Translations under genes and position numbers: made by a program | Assembly (NCBI RefSeq): GCF_017566145.1 | Contig: NZ_JABFCL010000002.1 | Coordinates: 310,001 to 374,000, forward strand | Source: Bittarella massiliensis (ex Durand et al. 2017) | GTDB lineage: Bacteria > Bacillota > Clostridia > Oscillospirales > Ruminococcaceae | Length of the DNA: 64,000 nt | Reading direction: 5' to 3' | Shown: positions 1 to 9,360 of the stretch, one piece after another | Position numbering within the stretch: the stretch's first letter is position 1 | Layout of the letters: each line of letters opens with the position of its first letter | Notes under the pieces: generated by a model | What the model was told of the DNA's origin: nothing | Database searches by the model: none | Seen by the model: only the letters and a program-made list of their open reading frames with translations

Positions 1-2
1 AT

Positions 3-305
3 CAGCTCAAACGCAGGTTGCGGCCGGGCACACGCCTGGAGGTCACCGGCCACTGCCGGCCCGGATGCATCGGCCAACTGCGGGAGGTTACATGGGTCAA
101 TACCCAGGGTGTTTACACCAAAATCCTCAATCCGCCCGATCCGCGCATCAATGCGGCAAACGATGGACGGGGCTCCATAATGTGGTGGGGTGCAGCCAGC
201 ACCTGGTCATTTGAGGACGGTGTGTGCAGTTCATATATGAATCAAACAAAGACGGCGGAAACGCTGATTATGGCGTTCCGCGTTTTGGATGAGGAGGCGG
301 CCTGA
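3..305 (+). CDS. Hypothetical protein, 5' end outside window
   Basis: The reading frame is open to the left edge of the window, so this is the C-terminal part of a longer protein. The visible part has about 100 residues and runs through GTRLEVTGHC and ends LDEEAA. I do not recognise a family. Its stop codon overlaps the ATG of the DNA ligase gene (TGATG), so the two are probably translationally coupled. It lies in the ICE-type cargo block. A TTG at 18 could be an internal start, but nothing selects it over a start upstream of the window. Confidence 0.6.
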   Translation, partial: QLKRRLRPGTRLEVTGHCRPGCIGQLREVTWVNTQGVYTKILNPPDPRINAANDGRGSIMWWGAASTWSFEDGVCSSYMNQTKTAETLIMAFRVLDEEAA

Positions 306-2326
306 TGGAACAGAATACTTTGAGAAAGCAGCGGGAGCTGACCGACCGGCTCAACCGCTACCGCAACGAATACTATAACTACAACAATCCCAGCGTCAGC
401 GATGAGGTCTATGACCGGCTCTTTGACGAACTTCACAAACTGGAACAGGAGACGGGCATCCAGATGTCGAACTCTCCCACTGTCACCGTGGGCTATCCCG
501 TGGTAGGCAAGTTAGAGAAAACCGCCCATAAAATCCCGCTTCTTTCTCTGGATAAAGTAAAAAGCAGCGTGGATTTGTGCCGGTTTATGGGCGAGCATCA
601 GGTGATGATCATGCTCAAGTTGGACGGCCTTACCATCAAACTGACCTATGAGAACGGCGAACTGGTGGAAGCGGCCACACGGGGCGATGGTGATGAGGGT
701 GAGATTGTCACTCACAACGCCAGAGCAATCAGTGGGATTCCAGCCCATATTCAGTACCCGGGGCGTCTGGTAGTCACCGGTGAGGCGTTTATCCGTCCCC
801 GTGATTTCGAGCGTCTGAACACTTCGATAGTGGATGAGAATGGTGAAACCTACAAGAATGGCCGTAATCTGGCGGCTGGCTCGGTGCGCCTGCGGGATGC
901 CGGCGAGTGCATGGAACGGTGTGTGACCTTCATGCCCTTCAATGTTCTGGAGGGTTTTGATGACCTGCCCCGCAAGTCGGAACGCCTCAAAGAACTTCGG
1001 CCGCTGGGCTTTACCCCGTGCAAGTATCTGGTGACGAAGCGGCCATTGACGCAGGCGGAGACCGAGGACGGCATCAAGCAGCTGCAGCAGTATGCAAAAG
1101 ACAGCGATATTCCCATCGATGGCATCGTTGTAACCTACAATGATATTGCCTTTTCCAAAAGATGCGGGCGCACAGGACATCACTATAAGGACGGGCTGGC
1201 GTTCAAATTTGAGGACGAGCTGTTTAAGACAACACTTCGTTCCATCGAGTGGACGCCGGGACGGACTGGTGAGATTGCGCCTGTAGCCATCTTTGCTCCA
1301 GTAGAAATCGAAGGATGCGAAGTGACACGGGCCAGCCTGCACAATCTGTCCTTCATTGAGGACTTGGAGCTGATGCCGGGCAACCGCATACTGGTCAGCA
1401 AGCGGAATATGATCATTCCGCATGTGGAGGAAAACATGGACAGGGGCGGTTTCAATCTGGAAGCGGCGTTCCCGCACCAGTGCCCCTGCTGCGGCCAGCC
1501 TACCCGCGTTCATGAAACCAAAGGGCGGGATGAAAACGGCAAGGAGCGGATCATCAAGACCCTGTTCTGCGACAATGCCACCTGCGAGACACGGAAACTC
1601 AAAAAGTTTGTCCATTTTGTCAGTAAGAAGGCGATGAACATTGAGGGACTGTCCGAGGCGACGCTGGAAAAACTGATTGGCCGTGGATGGATTCACAGCT
1701 ATCTGGATCTATACCGGCTGGATCAGCACCGGGATGAAATTATCCGCATGGAGGGCTTTGGTGCAAAGTCCTGGCAGCGTCTGTGGGATGCTGTCCAGCA
1801 GAGCCGCAACACCACCTTTGAACGGTATGTGATTGCCATGGACATTCCCATGATCGGCAACACAGCCAGCGGTGTTCTCTGCCGGGAGTTCCATGGCAGT
1901 CTTGAAGAATTTCGGGACGCGGTTTATACGGGCTATGACTTCCGCCAGCTCCCGGATTTTGGAGAGACGCTGCACAACAATATCCATGAATGGTTCTGCA
2001 ATGAAGAAAATTTTTGTATTTGGGAGGAATTACAGATGATGATGAACATCCAGAAGCCGGCCGCGGCCAACAATCAGGCAGTCGGCCAGGACACTCCATT
2101 TGCCGGGAAGAACATTGTGGTGACAGGCAAAGTAGAGCCCTATACCCGCGATGAGATGAACAGCCTGATCGCCTCTCTGGGCGCTGTGGCCGGCAGTTCG
2201 GTGAGCCGCAAGACCGATTATCTGGTCTGCGGTGAGAAGGCCGGCAGCAAACTGTCCAAGGCACAGGAGTTGGGCATTCGGGTGCTGACGCCGAATGAGT
2301 TTTTCAATATGGCTGGTGTGGCTTAA
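305..2326 (+). CDS. ligA: NAD-dependent DNA ligase LigA (element-borne copy)
   Basis: Seals nicks in duplex DNA using NAD+. The 673-aa protein has the usual LigA length and order. Domain Ia carries a YYNYNNPSVSDEVYD motif near residue 24. The adenylation motif KLDG places the AMP-accepting lysine at about K105. An OB fold follows, then a zinc finger with CPCC and a later Cys pair, helix-hairpin-helix repeats, and a C-terminal BRCT domain (FAGKNIVVTGKVEPYTRDEM). The ATG at 305 has a GGAGGCGG ribosome site and overlaps the previous stop. Its setting among ICE-like cargo genes suggests an extra copy beside a housekeeping ligA elsewhere (inference). No catalytic residue appears to be missing. Confidence 0.95.
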   Translation: MEQNTLRKQRELTDRLNRYRNEYYNYNNPSVSDEVYDRLFDELHKLEQETGIQMSNSPTVTVGYPVVGKLEKTAHKIPLLSLDKVKSSVDLCRFMGEHQVMIMLKLDGLTIKLTYENGELVEAATRGDGDEGEIVTHNARAISGIPAHIQYPGRLVVTGEAFIRPRDFERLNTSIVDENGETYKNGRNLAAGSVRLRDAGECMERCVTFMPFNVLEGFDDLPRKSERLKELRPLGFTPCKYLVTKRPLTQAETEDGIKQLQQYAKDSDIPIDGIVVTYNDIAFSKRCGRTGHHYKDGLAFKFEDELFKTTLRSIEWTPGRTGEIAPVAIFAPVEIEGCEVTRASLHNLSFIEDLELMPGNRILVSKRNMIIPHVEENMDRGGFNLEAAFPHQCPCCGQPTRVHETKGRDENGKERIIKTLFCDNATCETRKLKKFVHFVSKKAMNIEGLSEATLEKLIGRGWIHSYLDLYRLDQHRDEIIRMEGFGAKSWQRLWDAVQQSRNTTFERYVIAMDIPMIGNTASGVLCREFHGSLEEFRDAVYTGYDFRQLPDFGETLHNNIHEWFCNEENFCIWEELQMMMNIQKPAAANNQAVGQDTPFAGKNIVVTGKVEPYTRDEMNSLIASLGAVAGSSVSRKTDYLVCGEKAGSKLSKAQELGIRVLTPNEFFNMAGVA

Positions 2327-2409
2327 AAGAAAACAGGTCAAAAAATAACAAGGGAGAGGGCTGCGGGTGCGGTCCTCCCCTTCTTTATCGGCAAAGGAGA
2401 TGTTTCAGC

Positions 2410-2640
2410 ATGAAAGGCAGTTACTTTGTTCCGCAGGTGGGGCAGGTTTATCAAAACCGAAATGACAGGAGTTATCTATGCCTGTCTGTGGAAAAAAGGC
2501 CCCTATTAAACGATACCACCGCACAGATGCGGCGAACTTCTGATGGATGGACTCTGACGGCTCATGGTCTTATCCGTTATGAAGATGGAACGATTGAGTG
2601 GAATTACTCTACTGGAGGCAGATGGAGCGAATCAAAGTGA
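2410..2640 (+). CDS. Small hypothetical protein, 76 aa
   Basis: A 76-residue soluble protein (begins MKGSYFVPQVGQVYQN) with no membrane segment or motif I recognise. An AAAGGAGATG ribosome site precedes the ATG. It sits 83 bp after ligA and 13 bp before the next gene, in what looks like one transcription unit running to about 8.7 kb. No function is assigned. Confidence 0.7.
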   Translation: MKGSYFVPQVGQVYQNRNDRSYLCLSVEKRPLLNDTTAQMRRTSDGWTLTAHGLIRYEDGTIEWNYSTGGRWSESK

Positions 2641-2653
2641 GGAGGGAGCGAAG

Positions 2654-4768
2654 ATGAATAACGAATTTCTGCCAGCCTACAAGGTATATCAACAGGCCAT
2701 TGATCTTGAACTGTACTATGCGTTTGTAGATCTTGTCGTACACACCTCTCAAGAAGAAAAAGCCTGGGAGATCTATCGAAATATTGTGGACACGCAAATC
2801 TGGCAACAAAAGGAAGAAGAACAGAATTATTTTGAAGCCTATAACCTCCGTTACCCCGGCGAGGTCCTGGAACGGTTTGAAGAGAAGCTGGGAAAAGATG
2901 TCCGCATTATTCGTGCGTTGGCGCTGGCGCTGGGGAAAACCCGTGCGCTTCAGTCAGACAATATGTTTGTTGGAAATCAGCGCGGCAGTTTTCTCCAGAT
3001 GGTCCGTCGGACTTCCAATGGAGATGTGTACCTGCAAGGGGCTCTTTATCTGTTGGAAACAGATATGCCCCGCCGACACGCCCTGCTGGATGAACTGGCT
3101 GCCACAGAATATGCCAAGACCGAGGATGCCTTGTTTGTCCTGTCTCTGTTCGATGACCAGGAGGAAGGGTACCGCACTATGCACAGCCAGCTTCTCCGAT
3201 TGCTGGGGAATGAACGCACGCTTTCCCTGCCTGAAAACTGCGGCGTGCTGGAATGGCTGGTCCAGCATTATGCTCCGTATATCAAGTCGTATCGCGGAAA
3301 GCCAGATCTTGTTTTGCGAACACTGACGAAGTTTTTCAGAATGAACATGAAACCGGACAGCCGGGAGTTTTCAATCCTGACAGACGCCGGCTACAGCGGT
3401 CAGGAAATTATACTGACCAATTCCCTTTGTGTGTGGGCAGACAGAATCCGGGACAGGATCTCCTGGAACGGGACCACCGCAGAAAAAATCGCATCGGCGT
3501 GCTGCCAAATGCTCTTAAACCAATCGGATGGACTGTCGGAAGGGCTCTATGCCTATGTTGGATGGTTGTTTGGCCGCTATGAAAAGTTTGCTGTCCAGTA
3601 CAATGGGTATCCAAATCTCTGGGAGGCGGTCAAAAAAGAACTCACACCATCCGCACCGCAGACAATAATCTGGATGCTGAAAACCATCAAAAAGGAATTC
3701 CCGTATCGCTTTGACGCCTTTGACCCCCAGTACAATATTCTGGCAAAAGAAGTGCCGCAAGGCGATTACTGGGAACTGTTTACAGATCAGATGCTCTGCT
3801 CTTGTGGAAAAACGCCAATCGTTCAATGGCTGGCGAGATACCGGGAATTAACGGGCGTCGATTACTGTGATGGCTTTCAGGAATGGCACCGTTCCTCCGA
3901 TAGAGCTTTTGCCCTGCTGGTAGAGAGAAAAGAAATCCGGCTGTGGCAGTTTTTTGAACAGCATCAGGGAGACGGCCCCTCTGCGCAGCCGATGAAACTG
4001 CTCTTGGGGTATGCCATGAATATCTCCAGCTGGCAGGGCTTCCGTTTTGTACGGCGTCTGCTGCAGAAATACACCCCAGTGCAGCTCCAGAAGTTTTTTG
4101 GGGAGCGGTTTTTCTTTCATGAACTTTTTGTAAGGGGTAATCGGTACAGCAGCAGAGACTATGAGTTTTTTATCAAACGCTCTTTCCTGACAGAAGAGCA
4201 GCATCGGCAGCTCTTTGAATGGATCGAGGCTTCTTTTTTCCAAATGGAGCCGAAATGCTATCAAGAGTTTATCTGGTGCGCTTTACAAGATTCGGATGTG
4301 CAGCGGCTATACGACAGGCGGCTGCTTGCGTCCGTTTTGCGAAGCCTTTTATCCAGCGGGAAGTACACAGGTGGCCGTGCGGACCATCTAAAGGAAAAAT
4401 TCTACAGTAAGGAAGAGCTGGAAGCCGATCAAAAAGCCGACGCTGAAAAAGCGGAACGGGAGGAACGCCTTCGCCGGGAGCAGGAGCACCAGAAGAAATG
4501 CGAACGGTTGGAGCAGACCTATGACGGTACGATGTCTTCTCTAAAAGAGTTTACAAAAAGTTTCTATTACGATAGGGATGTGAAAGAAGCCCTGGATATG
4601 GTGTACGAAAAACTGCGGGAACAGCCTGCAGGCTGTGCGGCGGCATTTGAAGCGGACGAATTAGAACACTTCTTCAAACTGTGCGGTGATTTGGCACGAA
4701 ACAATCCAGGAGAAGAGCAGAAAATTTTGAATATGGCGAGAACAATGATGGGAGGTCTTGCGGCATGA
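2654..4768 (+). CDS. Large uncharacterised protein A, 704 aa
   Basis: A 704-aa protein rich in aromatic and charged residues, with no signal peptide, transmembrane segment, Walker motif or nuclease motif that I can see. Residues about 590-640 form a very charged helix (KADAEKAEREERLRREQEHQ), probably a coiled coil. The ATG at 2654 is chosen over an in-frame ATG at 2564 because GGAGGGAG lies just upstream and the earlier start would overlap the previous gene by 77 bp. Its end overlaps the next gene by 4 bp (ATGA), so the two large proteins are probably made together. I recognise no family. Confidence 0.8.
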   Translation: MNNEFLPAYKVYQQAIDLELYYAFVDLVVHTSQEEKAWEIYRNIVDTQIWQQKEEEQNYFEAYNLRYPGEVLERFEEKLGKDVRIIRALALALGKTRALQSDNMFVGNQRGSFLQMVRRTSNGDVYLQGALYLLETDMPRRHALLDELAATEYAKTEDALFVLSLFDDQEEGYRTMHSQLLRLLGNERTLSLPENCGVLEWLVQHYAPYIKSYRGKPDLVLRTLTKFFRMNMKPDSREFSILTDAGYSGQEIILTNSLCVWADRIRDRISWNGTTAEKIASACCQMLLNQSDGLSEGLYAYVGWLFGRYEKFAVQYNGYPNLWEAVKKELTPSAPQTIIWMLKTIKKEFPYRFDAFDPQYNILAKEVPQGDYWELFTDQMLCSCGKTPIVQWLARYRELTGVDYCDGFQEWHRSSDRAFALLVERKEIRLWQFFEQHQGDGPSAQPMKLLLGYAMNISSWQGFRFVRRLLQKYTPVQLQKFFGERFFFHELFVRGNRYSSRDYEFFIKRSFLTEEQHRQLFEWIEASFFQMEPKCYQEFIWCALQDSDVQRLYDRRLLASVLRSLLSSGKYTGGRADHLKEKFYSKEELEADQKADAEKAEREERLRREQEHQKKCERLEQTYDGTMSSLKEFTKSFYYDRDVKEALDMVYEKLREQPAGCAAAFEADELEHFFKLCGDLARNNPGEEQKILNMARTMMGGLAA

Positions 4769-7224
4769 TCTATGCGGAAAAGCATTTATCTTTGTTGTCC
4801 CGAATGGAGCGCGATGGGCTGCAACTGCGTTTCACTGGAGAATTTCCAGAAGAAATACTGGATCAGACCTGTAAAAAAATCGAAGATATGGGCCTGCAAG
4901 AGAAGCTCCGCAAGGAAGAAGCCACGCAGATCCAGAGGGAATTGATTCAAGTTCCAGAATTTGCAGAATTGTATCAGGCCCTGTGCGCACAGGGAGTAGA
5001 GGTATCTGTCATCCATACGATGCTCCAATCGGCAAGAAGCTATCAGGAGCACTTGTCCCAATATCCGAAGGAACAGGTGCTGGGGGCGGCGGCACTGGAT
5101 CTCAAGCCTTCCCTGAAATTTGAGTACATGAAGCATTACCAGCCGCTGGTGCGGTATGAAGAAGAGGAACGGGCCGTTGCAGACAACCTGGATACCTTCC
5201 CTGTTCTGGAGTGGCAGGAAATCTCTCCGCTGACGGAACATCAGCGGTCAATGATGCGGCTGCCGTTTCTTGGCGCTTATCTATTCAACTGGCACGACCA
5301 TGAGCGGAAGGCTGTAGAGCTGTTGGAGCAGAATCTGCCCCTTCAGAAAATCCTGATGATGAACTATGTGTGGGGAGTGGAGTTGTTTCTGGATGCGGAC
5401 AGTCTGAAAAATCTCAAATGGCTGCAAATGCCGGATGTAGAAAAATTCCGCCGACTGATGGAAGCCTTCGAGTATGATGCGGAAGATTTATCGGAATTCT
5501 GGACGCTCTGGCTGGAAAACCGGGCCGGACAATATGATGTCGAATGGTGGCTGAGTCAGCTGTTGCCCATCAGCAAAGAGCGGCGGCAGAAAATCCTGCA
5601 AAGCAGGCTGAGTTATCTCAATGCCCTTTACGCTGGCTGCCTTCACATCAATTTTGAACAAGTAGAGTATTTTCAGGTCCAGCTCCTTATCTATGCGGTG
5701 GAGCACAAGAAAAAGCATTTTTTGAATCTGGTGAATCAGAACAGCGAACTATTTTTCTCGCTGGGGCGGTATTCGCTCTTATTTGTGAGCGGTTTCTGCG
5801 AACGCTGTAATCTCAATTCGCTGACGGTTAAGAACTTAAAGGACAGTGATTCTATTGAACGGACAACCAGCTACTTTGAACTTTTGGAAGAGGGCCAGCA
5901 ATATACCTTTGAGGAACTGCGTCTGCTGTGGCACCAAGAGGAAGTATATGTAAGACTGTACGCCAAACTCTCCCCGCTCTCCGTGGACCAGAGGATGCTC
6001 ACAATCCGGCAGCTGATAAAGCGGGATCTTGTCAGCCAGAATATCGGAGACGAGGCGCTGGAACAGGCAACTCAATGCTTGCTGGAAAAGCCGTTTGGAG
6101 CTTGGTATGAGAAAGATTTCGGGCATATCCGGGGACTGACGCGGCAGACTGCAATGCTTATGCTGCAGCACTATCCGGAGATTCAGGCATTTATCCCGGA
6201 ATTTCGGACAGAGGCGGATGCGGTTTTCGCGGTCAGCAACGCTTCCAAGATCACAGGCTTTTCAAACTGGAGTCAGGTGTGCGGCTCAATACTGGTTACC
6301 GATCAGAATTGGGCCTATCTGAAAGAAAACATGGGATTTTCCGAGGAGTTCGTCCGCGAGTATCAGCCGGGGATTGTGAATTTCCTGCTCCGGGGCGGCA
6401 GCTCGATGGTCCGCCCGCTGTATAACGAATTGCAGTATAGGAACGAAAGTGAAAAAAACTGCGAGGCGCTCCGGCGTATTGTACAGGCAGAGCTGATGGG
6501 CCAGTTCTATAAACTGAAATACTTTGCTGGTGATTTGAAGCAGGAAATCCATTACCCAATTCAAGAGGCGCGGGAAGATGTCTGGAAACAGAATCTCTCT
6601 TTGACCAGACTGGGCCTTATGGCGAAAGAGGTGGATGATTTTTACCACACAATCCGCATGGGCGAGCTTCCGCACTTTACCTGCTTATCCTGCTATCAGG
6701 GCAGCCAGAGGGACTGCCTTTTAGCCGCATTCGATAGCAACAAAAAAATCATTCTGGTTTACAAAGACGAGAGCGTAGTAGCACGGGCGTGTCTCCGGCT
6801 GACGAAAGGCTCTTTCCAGCAGCCATCAACGCTCAATTTTGAATTTGCTGATCTGTCCAAAGAAGATGTTCCCACAGGCAGTCACGCATACAGTGAGAAG
6901 CTGGTGCTGTTTCTGGAACACATTTATACCTCTGGATTGAAGAAAAGTGAAGAGACGGCGGCAAAAGAAATGGTAGTGGCACTGGCAACGCAGAAAGCGG
7001 AAGAACTCGACGCGGTTGCGGTGCTGTCAAATCAGTATCGCGGATGCTATCCCAGTGGGCGGTATGTCAGCGCCCCAATCTATATCTACATCTCAAAGTC
7101 CAAAAATGGGCGCCAGTATCTTGACTCTCTGGGAGGCGCTGCAGTGACTTTGGCAGAGGAACAGTATAAGCAAGAATCGTTTTTTGTAGAACGGGCCGCA
7201 CTGGACCGAGCCCATGCGGCATGA
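4765..7224 (+). CDS. Large uncharacterised protein B, 819 aa
   Basis: An 819-aa protein translationally coupled to the 704-aa protein by an ATGA overlap. It is soluble, with no visible ATPase or nuclease signature. The C-terminal third differs in character, starting around HFTCLSCYQGSQRD (residue about 640) with alternating hydrophobic strands such as KIILVYKD, and looks like a separate alpha/beta domain. The protein ends RAALDRAHAA. I recognise no family. The coupling suggests a two-protein complex or sequential function (inference). Neighbours are small unknown genes and ligA. Confidence 0.8.
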   Translation: MIYAEKHLSLLSRMERDGLQLRFTGEFPEEILDQTCKKIEDMGLQEKLRKEEATQIQRELIQVPEFAELYQALCAQGVEVSVIHTMLQSARSYQEHLSQYPKEQVLGAAALDLKPSLKFEYMKHYQPLVRYEEEERAVADNLDTFPVLEWQEISPLTEHQRSMMRLPFLGAYLFNWHDHERKAVELLEQNLPLQKILMMNYVWGVELFLDADSLKNLKWLQMPDVEKFRRLMEAFEYDAEDLSEFWTLWLENRAGQYDVEWWLSQLLPISKERRQKILQSRLSYLNALYAGCLHINFEQVEYFQVQLLIYAVEHKKKHFLNLVNQNSELFFSLGRYSLLFVSGFCERCNLNSLTVKNLKDSDSIERTTSYFELLEEGQQYTFEELRLLWHQEEVYVRLYAKLSPLSVDQRMLTIRQLIKRDLVSQNIGDEALEQATQCLLEKPFGAWYEKDFGHIRGLTRQTAMLMLQHYPEIQAFIPEFRTEADAVFAVSNASKITGFSNWSQVCGSILVTDQNWAYLKENMGFSEEFVREYQPGIVNFLLRGGSSMVRPLYNELQYRNESEKNCEALRRIVQAELMGQFYKLKYFAGDLKQEIHYPIQEAREDVWKQNLSLTRLGLMAKEVDDFYHTIRMGELPHFTCLSCYQGSQRDCLLAAFDSNKKIILVYKDESVVARACLRLTKGSFQQPSTLNFEFADLSKEDVPTGSHAYSEKLVLFLEHIYTSGLKKSEETAAKEMVVALATQKAEELDAVAVLSNQYRGCYPSGRYVSAPIYIYISKSKNGRQYLDSLGGAAVTLAEEQYKQESFFVERAALDRAHAA

Positions 7225-7238
7225 CAGGAGGTTTCTTT

Positions 7239-7871
7239 ATGATGTTTGACAGTATTTTGGTAAAAGTATCCTGCAGTGAAGAACTGCTGTATCTCCACAC
7301 CATATCCCGGAGGCATAAATCCCCGTACCGCTTTGCAATCCTGCGTGATACGCTGGAGCAGTTGGAGCGGGAGCCGGGGCGTCAGATTATCGTGGCTGAC
7401 TGCGGCTGCTATGCCGCCCTTCGGCTCACACGGGCACTGGACGGCGAGATGCTGGTGATCCGCTTTTCCTGGCTGCAAAGCGCCGGTGCGGACAGCCTGC
7501 GCGGCTATGAGGAGTGGGTGCGGCTGCCCTACCGCCGCTTCCACGAGTGTGTGGAGGCCGGGACGGATATGGCCGGATGGAACTGGAGCCAGCTCTCCGT
7601 GCCGGAGAAGGTGACCCGCCGCTTTGAATTTCACAGCAGGCAGAATCTCCATCAAATCGCCCAGCGACCGCTCCTGCGGCACAAGCTGGGGAAAACTCTG
7701 GAACACCATTTCCAGTGGCGGGATGCGGAGAAGATCCTCATTTATGATGACGGTGCGCCGTACAGCTTCTTCTTTGAAGAGGTCACGCCCCGGGGCACGG
7801 GAATCTGCGGCGGCATCATTCTGCATGGTGCGGATAACCTGCAGAAAGCCCAGTACAGCGTCCACACCTAA
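7239..7871 (+). CDS. Hypothetical protein, 210 aa
   Basis: A 210-aa soluble protein. The ATG at 7239 is chosen because ACAGGAGGT lies 6-7 bp upstream; the in-frame ATG at 7221 would sit before that site. The sequence contains an ADCGCYAALRL segment and a His/Arg-rich centre (RRFEFHSRQNLHQIAQRPLLR). No recognised domain. Part of the packed cargo run, 14 bp after the 819-aa gene. Confidence 0.75.
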   Translation: MMFDSILVKVSCSEELLYLHTISRRHKSPYRFAILRDTLEQLEREPGRQIIVADCGCYAALRLTRALDGEMLVIRFSWLQSAGADSLRGYEEWVRLPYRRFHECVEAGTDMAGWNWSQLSVPEKVTRRFEFHSRQNLHQIAQRPLLRHKLGKTLEHHFQWRDAEKILIYDDGAPYSFFFEEVTPRGTGICGGIILHGADNLQKAQYSVHT

Positions 7872-7893
7872 TTATAACAGGGAGGTACATACC

Positions 7894-8430
7894 ATGACGA
7901 TTATTAAAATAAATGGCGGCTTCTGGGGATGGGAGCCAATAGAGACGCTGGAGCGGCTTTATCCGCTGTTTGAGCAGTACACATTGGACCCGATCTATGA
8001 GTGGTATGGAAATTTCGTAAATCGGAAGCCGGAGTGGCAGCGGTCAGAAGAGCGTCAGGCGTATCAGGGCTGCACGGTAATTTCGGGGCGGTTTCTGCAT
8101 TATGGGAACTTTTTCTATATCGTCACCGATGAGGAAGAACTGATCCAGCGTTTTGAGCGCCTGGTGGCGGACAACAAGGCCACACAGGCATACCAGGACG
8201 AGAGGAAAGTCTGCTTCCCGTGCAGCGAGTGCAACCAGTGGTCGGCTGCCAGCGGGCTCTGCGGACTGACTGGCCGTTATAGACAACCCCAGTGGGAGTG
8301 CTTTGCGCGATATGTTCTGCCGAAGGGGAAAGTCGAAGGTGACGGCGCAAATATGCGCATTGAACTTCCGATCCCGGAAAAGGCAGGAAAGAAAGCGGTG
8401 CTTATCGGCCGCGGCCAATGGGAGGTTTAA
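7894..8430 (+). CDS. Hypothetical protein, 178 aa
   Basis: A 178-aa protein starting at an ATG behind GGGAGGTAC. The N-terminus is Trp/Tyr-rich (GGFWGWEPIETLERLYPLFE). A CFPCSECNQWSAASGLC segment with four Cys might bind metal, but the spacing does not match a named finger. It is followed 2 bp later by the next gene, so co-translation is likely. Family not recognised. Confidence 0.7.
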   Translation: MTIIKINGGFWGWEPIETLERLYPLFEQYTLDPIYEWYGNFVNRKPEWQRSEERQAYQGCTVISGRFLHYGNFFYIVTDEEELIQRFERLVADNKATQAYQDERKVCFPCSECNQWSAASGLCGLTGRYRQPQWECFARYVLPKGKVEGDGANMRIELPIPEKAGKKAVLIGRGQWEV

Positions 8431-8432
8431 CA

Positions 8433-8672
8433 ATGGATTGGAGCAAAGTCCACAGGAAACTCGCTGGCCGCTTCAGGCTTCTGGAGCGCCGAAATGAGGA
8501 TGGAGATTGTGTGATTCACTGTTTCGGCTCTTTGGGCCAAACGGGAGTGAATAACGATGATGTTCGCTATATATGCGGCTTCTATAGTCTTCCCTATAGA
8601 GAGGACTGGCGCAGAGAAGAAGCCCGCGATGCCGGCGACAGTTTTTATATCCTGATTAAGACGGATGACTGA
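8433..8672 (+). CDS. Hypothetical protein, 79 aa
   Basis: A 79-aa acidic protein, start ATG 2 bp after the previous stop and directly behind the GGGAGG inside the end of that gene. No motif recognised. It is the last gene of the 2.4-8.7 kb run and is followed by a stem-loop terminator. Confidence 0.65.
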   Translation: MDWSKVHRKLAGRFRLLERRNEDGDCVIHCFGSLGQTGVNNDDVRYICGFYSLPYREDWRREEARDAGDSFYILIKTDD

Positions 8673-8731
8673 AAAGTGCTTTGTCTGCCCTTATCAAAAG
8701 CATAGGGCAGAATCCGTGTAAATTCGTAACA

Positions 8732-8773
8732 GGGCCGGGCGGAGGAAAATTCCTCTACCCGGCCCTTCTTTTT
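8732..8773 (+). terminator. Intrinsic terminator of the cargo operon
   Basis: GGGCCGGG and CCCGGCCC pair across a loop that can itself pair (GAGGA/TCCTC), followed by TTCTTTTT. A weaker hairpin (CTGCCC/GGGCAG) precedes it at about 8684-8709. Confidence 0.8.
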
Positions 8774-8964
8774 GGGGCTGACATGGCCCGTGTCAAATCA
8801 AGCGAAATCATTTTACGGTATTTCATAATCGGACGGCCGTATGCTCTTTTGGTCTCAATTTTCTATTATACTTCGACCTCATCTTCTTGTGTTTTGATAT
8901 GCTGTGTGGTACTCTTTTACCATACGCACATCTTATTTATGCACAAAGGAAAGGTGATCTTAAA

Positions 8965-9297
8965 ATGGCAGAAGCCGAGAACAAGCGTCAGCGCCGTACC
9001 CCGCAAGAGAGAGCGAATGAACTGGATGAAAAAATCACGAAGATAAATCAGTCCATCAATGAGCTGGAGGAGAAAAAGAAAACTGTTGTAGAAGAGTACG
9101 ATGCGAAGATCACCGCAGCAAAGGAACGCATCAAATCTCTGGAGGCAAAAAAGCAGGAGATCCTTGCTCCCAAGGCTCCCCGAAAGCCCCGTAAGACGAA
9201 AAAGCAGAAAATTCAAGAGATTGTGAAGCTGGCAATGAAAAACGGAATGTCCGTAGAGGAAATTGCTGGGCAGCTCCATGTGGAAGTCGAAAACTGA
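8965..9297 (+). CDS. Coiled-coil protein with basic C-terminal region, 110 aa
   Basis: The ATG at 8965 follows AAGGAAAGGTG; the longer upstream frame has no ribosome site. Residues about 15-65 form a long charged coiled coil (ELEEKKKTVVEEYDAKITAA). A Lys/Arg/Pro-rich linker (KAPRKPRKTKKQK) follows, then a short helical tail ending with a helix-turn-helix-like MSVEEIAGQLHVEVE. The basic linker and tail suggest DNA binding (inference). Small coiled-coil genes of this style are common in Tn1549-like ICEs, but I cannot name the family with certainty. Confidence 0.75.
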   Translation: MAEAENKRQRRTPQERANELDEKITKINQSINELEEKKKTVVEEYDAKITAAKERIKSLEAKKQEILAPKAPRKPRKTKKQKIQEIVKLAMKNGMSVEEIAGQLHVEVEN

Positions 9298-9310
9298 ATA
9301 GTTTTGATAT

Positions 9311-9360
9311 AACAAACAGCAGCGTCGCCTTGGTAGAGCCGAGGCGGCGCTGTTTTGTTA
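9311..9360. terminator. Bidirectional terminator between convergent genes
   Basis: A long imperfect stem (AACAAACAGCAGCGTCGCC with GGCGGCGCTGTTTTGTT) lies between the coiled-coil gene and the convergent winged-helix gene, with T-rich flanks on both sides. Confidence 0.75.
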
